Below, one piece after another: positions 1-7,438 of a stretch of 27,100 nt of DNA. Each line of letters opens with the position of its first letter. The first letter of the stretch is position 1. A program made the translations under genes and the position numbers. Source of the stretch: an uncultured Lachnospiraceae bacterium (GTDB lineage Bacteria; Bacillota; Clostridia; Lachnospirales; Lachnospiraceae); NCBI GenBank assembly GCA_947625995.1, contig CANQQN010000003.1, positions 1-27,100 on the forward strand. Reading direction: 5' to 3'. The notes beneath the pieces are model-generated. The model had not been told where the DNA came from. It made no database searches and worked only from the letters and a program-made list of their open reading frames with translations.

Positions 1-186
1 CATTTTGCCGTGTAAGTGCGTCCATCGGCGGCTTTTGTTTGCCACAATGACGTCTGCATCCTTCACCCGCTCCGCGATCTGTCCATATTCTGTCCGTCCG
101 TGGATCACCACGTCTCCAAACCGGTCAATTCCGGAGAAGTCCACGTCCACTCCCACCGTATCCCTGTCAAGAACAACAATCTTCAT
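1..186 (-). CDS. D-2-hydroxyacid dehydrogenase, N-terminal fragment (runs off window)
   Basis: The first 62 codons of a minus-strand gene are present and the rest lies beyond the window edge. The start (MKIVVLDRDTVGVDVDFSG) and the following segment (FGDVVIHGRTEYGQIAERVKDADVIVANK) match the N-terminal catalytic-domain strand pattern of NAD-dependent D-2-hydroxyacid dehydrogenases of the glycerate/hydroxypyruvate reductase type, which reduce 2-keto acids in the cytoplasm. The ATG is preceded by a CAGGAGAA ribosome binding site. It lies 59 bp downstream of pgi, behind a terminator. After 'ADVIVANK' the frame continues as SRRWTHLHGKM, which does not resemble the family. Another frame reads PMDALTRQN, which does fit, so a frameshift is suspected around positions 25-40. 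The NAD-binding domain cannot be seen, so the substrate is unknown. Confidence 0.72.
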   Translation of the reverse strand, partial: MKIVVLDRDTVGVDVDFSGIDRFGDVVIHGRTEYGQIAERVKDADVIVANKSRRWTHLHGKM

Positions 187-201
187 ATTTTTCTCCTGTA
201 A

Positions 202-234
202 GCAAAAGAAGGGGGACACCTTCGCATCCCCCTT
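202..234 (-). terminator. Rho-independent terminator downstream of pgi
   Basis: An 8-bp stem (AAGGGGGA at 209-216 paired with TCCCCCTT at 227-234) encloses a 10-nt loop. Read on the minus strand it is followed by a T-rich stretch (TTCTTTT). It lies directly after the pgi stop codon and before the next leftward gene, as expected for an intrinsic terminator of pgi. Confidence 0.75.
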
Positions 235-245
235 GATGTTTCGCC

Positions 246-1595
246 TTATAATCTCTTTAACAATGCTTCTCTTTCTTCCTCAAATCCGGGTTTGCCAAGA
301 AGCGCGAACATATTTCTCTTGTAGCTTTCCACGCCCGGCTGATTGAACGGATTCACCCCTAATAAATATCCGCTGATGCCGCAGGCAAACTCAAAGAAAT
401 AGAACAACTCGCCAAGGAAGAACTCGTCCTGCTTCGGAACAGTCACCATCAGGTTAGGCACGTTGCCGTCCGTATGCGCCAAGATCGTTCCGTTCATGGC
501 GCTCTTGTTGATAAAGTCTACGGTCTTGCCTGCCAGATAGTTCAGCCCGTCCAGATCCACCGGTTCCTCCTCCAGTACGATCTCACATCTGGACTGTTCC
601 ACGTTGATCACCGTCTCAAACAGATTGCGGGAGCCGTCCTGAATGAACTGGCCCATGGAGTGGAGATCCGTAGTCAGATCCACCGCCGCCGGGAATATGC
701 CCTTTTGATCCTTGCCCTCACTCTCGCCATAGAGCTGCTTCCACCATTCGGATACGTAATGGAGGCTTGGCTCATAATTGGCCAATATCTCAATTCCCTT
801 GCCTTTTCTCAAAAGGATATTCCGCACCGCCGCATACTTCAGAGCGTCGTTTTCTTCAAAATCTGCGTTGAGCGCGCGCGCGCGTCCGCTTGCCGCGCCT
901 TCCATCAGCTTCGTAATGTCCGCGCCGCTGACCGCAATGGGAAGCAGTCCCACAGCCGTGAGCACGGAGAACCGTCCGCCTACATCATCGGGCACCACAA
1001 AGCTCTCATAGCCCTCCTCCGTGGCAAGATTTTTCAGCGCGCCTCTTGCCTTGTCGGTGGTGGCGTAGATACGCTTGCCCGCTTCTTCCTTACCGTACTT
1101 TTCTTCCAACAGCTTCTTAAATACGCGGAACGCAATGGCCGGCTCCGTGGTGGTGCCGGATTTGGAGATCATGTTGATGGAAAAATCACGGTCTCCGATC
1201 ACATCGATCAGGTGCTGAATGTAGGTGCTGCTGATGCTGTTGCCTACATAATAGATCTCCGGCGTTTTGCGGATCTCCTTTGAAACCATATTGTAGAAGT
1301 TGTGACGCAAAAATTCAACGGCTGCTCTGGCACCCAAGTAGGAACCGCCGATGCCGATCACCAGCAGGACCTCACTGTCATTCTGAATCTTCTTTGCTGC
1401 TGCCTGAATCCTTGCAAACTCTTCTTTGTCATAGTCTACGGGGAGATCGATCCATCCCAGAAAATCATTGCCCGCGCCTGTTTTGGATACCAACTGCTCT
1501 TTGGCGTCCAATACCAGCTTTTTCATGGACTGAATCTCATTCTCCCTGATAAAAGGAGTTGCCTTGGAATAATCAAAGGTTACTTTATCTGCCAT
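246..1595 (-). CDS. pgi: Glucose-6-phosphate isomerase
   Basis: Interconverts glucose 6-phosphate and fructose 6-phosphate in the cytoplasm (glycolysis and gluconeogenesis). The 449-aa product has the usual length for Firmicutes. Visible marks are GIGGSYLGAR (residues about 81-90), the phosphate-binding SKSGTTTEPA (about 145-154), the first family signature DDVGGRFSVLT (about 203-213) and the second signature around NPFNQPGVESYK near the C-terminus. The start at MADKVTF was chosen because AAGGAAGG lies 9 nt upstream. An in-frame extension of 49 codons runs through the promoter and is not like the family. A promoter sits 65 bp upstream and a terminator follows the stop, so the gene is probably monocistronic. 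Confidence 0.97.
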   Translation of the reverse strand: MADKVTFDYSKATPFIRENEIQSMKKLVLDAKEQLVSKTGAGNDFLGWIDLPVDYDKEEFARIQAAAKKIQNDSEVLLVIGIGGSYLGARAAVEFLRHNFYNMVSKEIRKTPEIYYVGNSISSTYIQHLIDVIGDRDFSINMISKSGTTTEPAIAFRVFKKLLEEKYGKEEAGKRIYATTDKARGALKNLATEEGYESFVVPDDVGGRFSVLTAVGLLPIAVSGADITKLMEGAASGRARALNADFEENDALKYAAVRNILLRKGKGIEILANYEPSLHYVSEWWKQLYGESEGKDQKGIFPAAVDLTTDLHSMGQFIQDGSRNLFETVINVEQSRCEIVLEEEPVDLDGLNYLAGKTVDFINKSAMNGTILAHTDGNVPNLMVTVPKQDEFFLGELFYFFEFACGISGYLLGVNPFNQPGVESYKRNMFALLGKPGFEEEREALLKRL

Positions 1596-1659
1596 ACTAT
1601 GCGCCTTCCTTTTCTTTATGTTCTTTCTGGATCCTTTTGAGATCCGCCCTAATATCGTT

Positions 1660-1688
1660 ATTTTATCAAAATCCCCAAAATATGGCAA
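1660..1688 (-). promoter_or_regulatory. Sigma-A-type promoter of pgi
   Basis: On the minus strand TTGCCA (1683-1688) and TAAAAT (1660-1665) are separated by exactly 17 bp, giving a leader of roughly 58 nt before the pgi start. Just upstream of the -35 box lies an imperfect inverted repeat, AAATTCTGCCTGT (1692-1704) with ACAGGAAAATTT (1707-1718). It could be an operator or a weak terminator for the preceding gene. Confidence 0.6.
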
Positions 1689-1754
1689 GGGAAATTCTGC
1701 CTGTAAACAGGAAAATTTATGCCGGCCGGTAATGTTTCCCACAGATTTGGGCTG

Positions 1755-2462
1755 TTATGTAAGAAATTCCCTTACGATCTCCCGGATCACCTCTTCCTCG
1801 TCGATGGAATCCCCCTTTGGCTTCTTCTGCTTCTTCGGTTTTTTCATTTTCAGATTGGTGGCCGCAACCTGCGCCTTCCCCTGCTGCAACAGATCCGCAG
1901 GCTGTTTTTGTTCCACAGCTTCCTTCGCAGGCTCGTCCTCGTACTCATGATGAAGCCGGTTGGTGAGCGTATTATCCAGATAATCCTGAAGATTGGTGAC
2001 AGCTACGGCCTTTTTGTCTGCGGTGTCCAGCACAAAGTCCACAAAGCCCAGCACCAGCGCAGACAACAGGGCCGCCGACCCATACAAGATGATCTGCCTC
2101 ATTCCCATCTTCTGCCAGTAGGCCCCTGCGCAGGCGGCGACGCCCACCAGCGCCGTCAACAGCAAGGTTGCTTTTAATACTCTGTCCGCCGTATGTACCC
2201 GGATCCCCATGACTTTATATTTCTGCAGATATTTATCCACAAAAGCAGGCACATTCTGTACGTTTAGATTCAGCTTATAGCAGTTTTCAAATTTCAGTTT
2301 CAGCTGTCTGGTCAGTGCATTTTTGGAAGAAGCCATATTTTCCGTGGCCTTCGTTAATCTTCTGTAAGAAATCCACACCGCAAGCTTGCTGATCACGCCG
2401 ATACCGCAAAGCACAAGCATGGCATAGATCAGGGCATTGCTCTCCAAGATTTCTTTCAGCAT
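1755..2462 (-). CDS. Conserved-type membrane protein of unknown function
   Basis: I do not recognise a named family for this 235-aa protein. It has three likely membrane segments at about residues 8-30, 96-116 and 122-145. A polar, probably cytoplasmic region (about 35-95) lies between the first two. The C-terminal tail is highly charged: a Lys/Pro-rich stretch at about 206-217 is followed by the acidic DSIDEEEVIREIV. The start was placed at MLKEILESN because AGAAAGGAGA lies just upstream; a longer in-frame version starting 24 codons earlier lacks such a site. It precedes pgi, with 159 bp between them containing the pgi promoter, so the two need not be functionally linked. Confidence 0.75.
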   Translation of the reverse strand: MLKEILESNALIYAMLVLCGIGVISKLAVWISYRRLTKATENMASSKNALTRQLKLKFENCYKLNLNVQNVPAFVDKYLQKYKVMGIRVHTADRVLKATLLLTALVGVAACAGAYWQKMGMRQIILYGSAALLSALVLGFVDFVLDTADKKAVAVTNLQDYLDNTLTNRLHHEYEDEPAKEAVEQKQPADLLQQGKAQVAATNLKMKKPKKQKKPKGDSIDEEEVIREIVREFLT

Positions 2463-2592
2463 AAAGTGTCTCCTTTCTATAGGCCTTATTGTTTTCGGGC
2501 GGAGTTGTCCAAACAGAGAATGTTCCTTTGGCACATTCCTGCGCCGGACGCGGCCGCCAACGCGGCGCTTCCCGTCCCTTCGCTATAGGGTT

Positions 2593-2620
2593 ATTATAAA
2601 GGAGGGCGGCGGGATTTGAA
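2593..2620 (-). promoter_or_regulatory. Candidate promoter of the membrane-protein gene
   Basis: On the minus strand a perfect TATAAT (2593-2598) follows TTCAAA (2615-2620) with a 16-bp spacer. It would give a leader of about 125 nt before the ATG at 2462. That leader contains a very G+C-rich dyad at 2541-2568. Confidence 0.45.
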
Positions 2621-2733
2621 AGAAAAATCGTTCGTATTATTTTTACAAAATGTGCATCTGGCAGTATAGCCTTTTCTTTCGGGATATGCTATGATACACA
2701 TATCTTAAATTTGAAGAGAAAGAGGATCAGATC

Positions 2734-3984
2734 ATGAACAGTGAAATTCGCGACGTCTCCCTTGCACCTTCGGGAGAGCTAAAAATCGATTGGGTGCGGA
2801 AGAACTGCCCCCTTCTCCGCAGTCTGGAGGAAGAATTTGTACAGGAAAAGCCTTTTTTGGGCGTTAAGATCGCCCTGTCCGTGCATTTGGAGGCAAAGAC
2901 CGCCTATCTGTGCAAGGTACTGGCCGCAGGCGGCGCAGATATGTACATTACCGGCAGCAATCCGCTGTCTACTCAGGACGACGTGGCGGCAGCCCTTGTT
3001 GCTGCAGGCTTAAAGGTCTTCGCATGGTACGGAAGTACCCCGGAGGAGTATGACCGCCACATTAGCCGGGTGCTGGAGGCGGGCCCAAACATCATCATCG
3101 ATGATGGCGGCGACTTAGTGCACGCCCTGCACACCAAATATCCCCACTTGATTCCGGGCGTGATCGGCGGCTGCGAGGAAACTACCACCGGTATCATCCG
3201 GCTTATGGCCATGGAGGCAAAGGACCAACTGCGATTCCCTATGGTGATGGTAAACAACGCAGACTGCAAGCATCTTTTTGACAACCGCTACGGCACGGGC
3301 CAGTCCGTGTGGGACGGTATCAACCGCACCACAAATCTGATCGTCGCAGGAAAGATCGTGGTGGTAGCAGGCTACGGCTGGTGCGGCAAGGGCGTCGCCA
3401 TGCGGGCCAAAGGCCTTGGCGCCAGAGTCGTGGTCACCGAAGTGGATCCCGTGAAAGCCATCGAAGCCATCATGGACGGCTTTGACGTGATGCCCATGAG
3501 AAAAGCCGCGGCCATCGGCGACTTTTTCGTAACAGTCACCGGCTGCTGCAAGGTCATTACAAAGGAAGATTTTCTGGAAATGAAAAACGGCGCCATTCTC
3601 TGCAACGCCGGCCACTTTGATGTGGAGATTGACATGGCGGGCCTGCGGGAAATGGCTCTTTCCGCAAGAGAGCAGCGCAAAAACATCATGTGCTATGAGG
3701 TCAAAAAGGATCACTTTATCTATGTGCTGGCAGAAGGCCGTCTGGTCAATCTGGCCGCAGGCGACGGACACCCTGCCGAGATCATGGATATGAGCTTCGC
3801 CATTCAGGCCTTAAGCGCCCGGTATCTGGTCACGCACAAGGATACGCTCACCGAAAAGCTGATCAGCGTTCCAAGAGAGATCGATCTGGATGTGGCAGCA
3901 AGAAAGCTGAAGTTTATGGGCAAATCCATCGACGCCCTTTCGCCGGAACAGGAAGCCTATCTGCATAGCTCCGCGGTATCATAA
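2734..3984 (+). CDS. ahcY: Adenosylhomocysteinase (SAH hydrolase, short form)
   Basis: Cleaves S-adenosylhomocysteine (in some lineages S-inosylhomocysteine) to homocysteine and the nucleoside, recycling the product of SAM-dependent methylation in the cytoplasm. The 416-aa length fits the short bacterial and archaeal form. Equivalents of the known catalytic residues are visible: H51 (ALSVHLEAKT), D123/D124 (IIIDDGGD), E149 (GGCEETTTG), and K179 and D183 (DCKHLFDNRYG). The NAD-binding Rossmann motif AGYGWCGKG is at about 212-220, followed by TEVDP. The C-terminus ends QEAYLHSSAVS rather than in the KxRY tail of long forms. The ATG follows AGAGAAAGAGGAT. It is divergent from the membrane-protein gene and lies 184 bp upstream of the DUF11 gene. 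Confidence 0.95.
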   Translation: MNSEIRDVSLAPSGELKIDWVRKNCPLLRSLEEEFVQEKPFLGVKIALSVHLEAKTAYLCKVLAAGGADMYITGSNPLSTQDDVAAALVAAGLKVFAWYGSTPEEYDRHISRVLEAGPNIIIDDGGDLVHALHTKYPHLIPGVIGGCEETTTGIIRLMAMEAKDQLRFPMVMVNNADCKHLFDNRYGTGQSVWDGINRTTNLIVAGKIVVVAGYGWCGKGVAMRAKGLGARVVVTEVDPVKAIEAIMDGFDVMPMRKAAAIGDFFVTVTGCCKVITKEDFLEMKNGAILCNAGHFDVEIDMAGLREMALSAREQRKNIMCYEVKKDHFIYVLAEGRLVNLAAGDGHPAEIMDMSFAIQALSARYLVTHKDTLTEKLISVPREIDLDVAARKLKFMGKSIDALSPEQEAYLHSSAVS

Positions 3985-4095
3985 ACGCGGCAGGGTCGTT
4001 TTTCAACTGTGCCCCTGCAGGCAGTCCGATCTCTAACATTTCTGTAAACAATTTTTTTCGACAAAATTTTCACCGGCAGCCAAATTGCACATATA

Positions 4096-4150
4096 GTATA
4101 ACAGGAGGGTCAAAAGGCCCTCCTGTTATACAGACAGCTGGTCTTCCAGC
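4096..4150 (+). promoter_or_regulatory. Structured leader or operator upstream of the DUF11 gene
   Basis: A perfect 14-bp inverted repeat (left arm 4096-4109, core ACAGGAGGG; right arm 4118-4131, core CCCTCCTGT) has an 8-nt loop. A second small hairpin, GCTGG-TCTT-CCAGC (4137-4150), ends immediately before the ribosome binding site AGAAAGGA (4151-4158). No T-run follows on either strand, so it is not a typical terminator. A weak promoter, TTCACC (4069-4074) with TATAGT (4092-4097) and a 17-bp spacer, would overlap the left arm. The repeat could therefore be an operator. If transcription starts further upstream, it could be a structured or stabilising 5' leader. Confidence 0.55.
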
Positions 4151-4168
4151 AGAAAGGATGTGCAATCT

Positions 4169-5023
4169 ATGGCACAGTTTACCAATCAGGCACAATTGAC
4201 TTACAATAATGTGACCACAAACTCCAACATTGCAGTAGGCGAGATTCTGGAAGTGCTCTCCGTCACAAAAACTGCCGTTCGCGATACCTACGGACAGCAG
4301 GACAATGTGACCTATATCATCAGTATCGTAAATTCCGGTAATACACCGTTCACCGGCGTGACGGTCACCGACGATCTGGGCGCTTACCAATTCAACCAAC
4401 AGGCCGTAGTCCCGCTGGATTATATTGACGGCACCGTGCGTTACTATGTGAACGGCGTACTGCAGGCGACTCCTACAGTGGAAGCCGGTCCGCCTTTGCG
4501 TATCGAAAACCTTACAATTCCGGCGGACGGGAACGCGATCATTGTATATGAAGCGTCTGTCAACGAATTTGCGCCTCTGGATACCACAGGAACCATCGAC
4601 AATACCGTTACTGTCTCCGGAAGCGGTATTACGGCGGTCACCGCCGACGAGACAATCTCTGCAGAACAGACGCCGGTACTGAGCATCACCAAGTCCATCA
4701 GCCCTGTACCTGTGGCAGAAAACGGCGTTGTCACTTACACGTTCCTGATCCAGAATACCGGGAACACCGCCATAACAACCGAAGACGCGGTTTCCGTGAC
4801 AGATACCTTCGATCCCGTTCTGCGGAATCTGACCGTCACCTTCAACGGCGAGCCATGGTCTGAAACGACAAACTACACCTACAGCGATCTGACCGGCGTA
4901 TTTACCACCGCCGCAAACCAGATTGAAGTGCCTGCCGCCGCCTACGTTCAGGATCCGGTTACCGGCGCGTGGGCTATCACACCCGGCGTCAGCACGCTGA
5001 CTGTTTCCGGAAATATCCAATGA
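4169..5023 (+). CDS. DUF11-repeat protein without signal peptide
   Basis: This 284-aa protein has two copies of a conserved beta-sandwich repeat of the DUF11 type. The first is around residues 31-75 (LSVTKTAVRD, then VTYIISIVNSGNTPFTGVTVTDDL). The second begins near 170 (LSITKSISPVPV, then VVTYTFLIQNTGNTAI and VSVTDTF). DUF11 domains usually occur in large surface or cell-wall proteins. Here there is no N-terminal signal peptide, membrane segment or LPXTG anchor, and the N-terminus is MAQFTNQAQLTYNN. It may be released by another route, for example with the spore surface, but that is inference. The ATG at 4169 was chosen over GTG at 4160 because AGAAAGGA is 10 nt from the ATG and only 1 nt from the GTG. 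A terminator follows 160 bp downstream. Confidence 0.85.
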   Translation: MAQFTNQAQLTYNNVTTNSNIAVGEILEVLSVTKTAVRDTYGQQDNVTYIISIVNSGNTPFTGVTVTDDLGAYQFNQQAVVPLDYIDGTVRYYVNGVLQATPTVEAGPPLRIENLTIPADGNAIIVYEASVNEFAPLDTTGTIDNTVTVSGSGITAVTADETISAEQTPVLSITKSISPVPVAENGVVTYTFLIQNTGNTAITTEDAVSVTDTFDPVLRNLTVTFNGEPWSETTNYTYSDLTGVFTTAANQIEVPAAAYVQDPVTGAWAITPGVSTLTVSGNIQ

Positions 5024-5332
5024 TCCTGTAGCCTTTTTGGCCTGTTCAAAGGGGCTCATACCTGCTAATGACAACGGCAAGGGGCCGCAAAGAAGAGTTT
5101 CTCCTTCGCGGTAGCTTCCAATAAAACAGTATCAAAACAATACTAGCATAAGGCAGTTGCCAAACAGGAGTGCAACAGAGGAAACAGCCATACTTGGAAA
5201 TCAATCCGGGTATGGCTGTTCTCTTTATTTTTCGTTATAAAGTATGTTAAGAGGTTAAAAACTTCTGTTCTCTTGCTCTCATCATCCTAAAATGTCTATA
5301 CATGGGACATTCAAACTCTTACATAGATTAGA
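5024..5332. other. Intergenic region between DUF11 gene and restriction cassette
   Basis: This 309-bp stretch holds no credible gene. It contains the terminator at 5183-5232. A weak 6-bp hairpin, AATGTC (5291-5296) with GACATT (5306-5311), could end the leftward restriction gene. Base composition becomes A+T-rich from about 5215 onward, which may mark the edge of an inserted segment. Confidence 0.5.
5183..5232 (+). terminator. Rho-independent terminator after the DUF11 gene
   Basis: An 11-bp perfect stem, AACAGCCATAC (5183-5193) with GTATGGCTGTT (5210-5220), and a 16-nt loop are followed by CTCTTTATTTTT. The T-rich run is on the plus strand, so it terminates rightward transcription from the DUF11 gene. 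Confidence 0.8.
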
Positions 5333-6196
5333 TTACATTTCCATAAGCCGCAAAAAATGTTCTGCCACTTCGTCAGCCCATTGTGAGTCGTGTCCTGCAT
5401 CTTGTGCCAGCCGTGTAAACTTTGCGCGAATTGCCTCCTCATCCCCACGCTCATCAAATAGCTTCAAAAAACGAACCCACCATCTTGCTTCAATTCCCGC
5501 AAGGGTAGTTTTCATAGTGTCTGAAATCCAATCATCCATCAAACCATTAATTCGAGCAATCCGTCCGAAATTTCCACCTCTATCATCATGAACAATATCA
5601 GAGTATGAACTCCCTGCTTCAGGATAAGGGTGAGTATTTGGATGCTTAACAGGTTGCGCTATATCGCTACGATGTTCCCAATAATATGTACGTAAATCAG
5701 CAGCATACTTGGCTTGTTCAATATATGGAGACTCTAAAATTGGTTTTCCTGAGATTACATTAGATAGCGACCATGGAAAAACTGCTATCAAATCCCAAAT
5801 CGTCATTGCATTTGCTGACGCTCGAAACCGAAAGGATGGCACTTCTTCTTTAGCCAATAGATACCAACCCTTCAATTCAATACCAATTAATGGAACTTCC
5901 CCACCATCGCATTCAAGTCTAACATCTGGAAAGCTCTCGGCATACCTTCTGAATTCGTAGTCAGCCCAACGCCCTGTGGGATCCCATATGGCACGTGTGG
6001 CGTTCAAAGTAGCAACTGTTTGTTCCTCAATAGCGCCACCTAATAAAGTGTTCATAGCAAACAAATCCGTAGCAGAAATTCCCTCAATATTTATGGTAGA
6101 CGTGAAATGCATAGGAACGGCTCGAAGAGCGCGTACTACTCCTTCGCGTAATGTTGTTCGCTCATCATCAATTGGCAATTCATAGCGTTCAATCAT
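5333..6196 (-). CDS. Probable type II restriction endonuclease (PD-ExK fold)
   Basis: The 287-aa product is called a restriction endonuclease from its genetic linkage and a plausible PD-(D/E)xK site: P90-D91 (ESFPDVRLE) followed 16 residues later by E107-L-K109 (IGIELKGWYLL), each within predicted beta strands. Such enzymes cut double-stranded DNA using Mg2+ at the site protected by the partner methylase. The specificity cannot be read from the sequence, and I do not recognise the exact family. The ATG overlaps the methyltransferase stop codon by 4 nt (ATGA), so the two are translationally coupled, with the methylase made first. Base composition and codon choice are clearly more A+T-rich than in flanking genes, pointing to acquisition by transfer. 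Length and reading frame look intact. Confidence 0.8.
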   Translation of the reverse strand: MIERYELPIDDERTTLREGVVRALRAVPMHFTSTINIEGISATDLFAMNTLLGGAIEEQTVATLNATRAIWDPTGRWADYEFRRYAESFPDVRLECDGGEVPLIGIELKGWYLLAKEEVPSFRFRASANAMTIWDLIAVFPWSLSNVISGKPILESPYIEQAKYAADLRTYYWEHRSDIAQPVKHPNTHPYPEAGSSYSDIVHDDRGGNFGRIARINGLMDDWISDTMKTTLAGIEARWWVRFLKLFDERGDEEAIRAKFTRLAQDAGHDSQWADEVAEHFLRLMEM

Positions 6197-7260
6197 TTTC
6201 TTTCTTCCTCCATATTGTATGTTCCGTTTGCAATATAATTTGAAGCTGCTTCATCCAACCGGGATTTTGCCAAATTGAAAAAAACATCATCAATTTCAGC
6301 GACATAGGGATGTCGACCAAGTAAAACCGAGGCAACAGAAGCTGATGCCAATCCTCCAAACGGCTCCCAAACAATTTCGCCAATGTTTGTTGTTGCTGCG
6401 ACTTGTGTCAACATCAAATCAAGAGGTTTTTGATTTAAATGAGCGGCAGATTGCTTAGTCGGTTTATATGTTCTAGGTGCACTCCGTTCCATAGTACCTT
6501 TTAATCTTTCCGAATCAGCAAGCGGGGGTCTACTCCAAACATTAGTAATACCGTTTCGGTGGTGCCACGTTGCCCTTAGATGATCCCATTTTTGGGCAGT
6601 AATCATATTTTTACCGTCCAATGAAAAGTAAGGCCAATCTGTCTTAACACCATATTGAATGCAATATTCTGCCATTTTTTGAACAGCTTCCCCCGGAGGC
6701 CAATACCAAAGCCAGTCAGAGGATAAATACTTTCTTGTCGCTGCATTTTTTACACCACAGGCTTCATTGGCTTTGGAGAATGGTAATCCACTTCTGCGCC
6801 ATTCTGCTCTCAACCAATTTTTCGCATCTAGCGTTTGCCCATCACCAGTATCAAGATAAGCTTTTCTCCTGTATAGAGCAGCAACCTCTGTTACAACCGG
6901 TAGTTGACGTATTGTATTCCCGTTAACATTCCCTGCTATATGCGCCAGTCCTTTGTCCCATATTGCAAGTTGAACATACTCCCAGCCTGTTGCCAATAAT
7001 AGTGGATGAATAGTTGCCCATCCAACTTCTGTATTCCAAAACCAGAGACTTGTAGATGGCTTTGCATATTTTGCCCAAGACAGTACGTGCGGTTGATACC
7101 AATCTGTTAAGCTTGCTGTATCTGTGGTATCACCTCGAAAGCCACGAACACCATATGCGCCGTCTGAAAGAATTAAGTCTGGTGCAGGCCATTTGGCATA
7201 AACCTCGAAGACATTGCCATGGTACAATTCATATAATGAGTTAAGAGAAGCTGTAGACAT
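6193..7260 (-). CDS. Type II DNA methyltransferase, beta class (N6-adenine or N4-cytosine)
   Basis: Transfers a methyl group from SAM to DNA, protecting the host from the adjacent endonuclease. In the 355-aa protein the catalytic motif IV comes first (LILSDGAYGV, residues 30-38). Motif X (HLNQKPLDLM, 274-283) and the SAM-binding motif I (WEPFGGLASAS, 298-308) are at the C-terminal end. This order defines the beta class of amino-methyltransferases. The middle (about 130-270) is the probable target-recognition region. Motif IV reads S-D-G-A-Y instead of the usual (D/N/S)PP(Y/F). The start follows CCGGAGAG 7 nt upstream. It is the first gene of the two-gene cassette, driven by the promoter at 7356-7384. 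Base, recognition site and any regulatory role are unknown, and no controller (C) protein gene is present. Confidence 0.88.
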   Translation of the reverse strand: MSTASLNSLYELYHGNVFEVYAKWPAPDLILSDGAYGVRGFRGDTTDTASLTDWYQPHVLSWAKYAKPSTSLWFWNTEVGWATIHPLLLATGWEYVQLAIWDKGLAHIAGNVNGNTIRQLPVVTEVAALYRRKAYLDTGDGQTLDAKNWLRAEWRRSGLPFSKANEACGVKNAATRKYLSSDWLWYWPPGEAVQKMAEYCIQYGVKTDWPYFSLDGKNMITAQKWDHLRATWHHRNGITNVWSRPPLADSERLKGTMERSAPRTYKPTKQSAAHLNQKPLDLMLTQVAATTNIGEIVWEPFGGLASASVASVLLGRHPYVAEIDDVFFNLAKSRLDEAASNYIANGTYNMEEERK

Positions 7261-7355
7261 TATGATCTCTCCGGTTAATCATTTTAAAATTCATGAAGAA
7301 CATTTCTGTGATTTTGTAACGGTTTTGTATACTTTCCATATTATCCAATAATGAT

Positions 7356-7384
7356 ATTATACTTGAAAGCACGAACGAAATCAA
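7356..7384 (-). promoter_or_regulatory. Strong promoter of the restriction-modification cassette
   Basis: On the minus strand TTGATT (7379-7384) and a perfect TATAAT (7356-7361) are spaced by 17 bp, about 100 bp before the methyltransferase start. The A+T-rich leader (7261-7350) contains no open reading frame of note. Confidence 0.65.
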
Positions 7385-7438
7385 GAAGCACCGTTGACCC
7401 GATACGCACATGACTAAGGCTTCAGGAATATCAAATTT

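Noticed and set aside
3990..4018. GCAGGG/CCCTGC stem just after ahcY
   Set aside because: It is a 6-bp stem with a long loop and no T-run, too weak to call a terminator.
4096..4131. 14-bp hairpin as terminator of ahcY
   Set aside because: No T-run follows the stem on either strand and it is over 100 bp from the ahcY stop, so it is more likely an operator or leader structure.
4070..5080. 336-codon minus-strand frame opposite the DUF11 gene
   Set aside because: The plus strand has recognisable DUF11 repeats and a good ribosome binding site; the opposite frame resembles nothing and crosses the hairpin.
7261..7355. Controller-protein gene for the restriction cassette
   Set aside because: No helix-turn-helix frame is present in the leader or next to the cassette; the nearest XRE gene is about 16 kb away in the tad locus.
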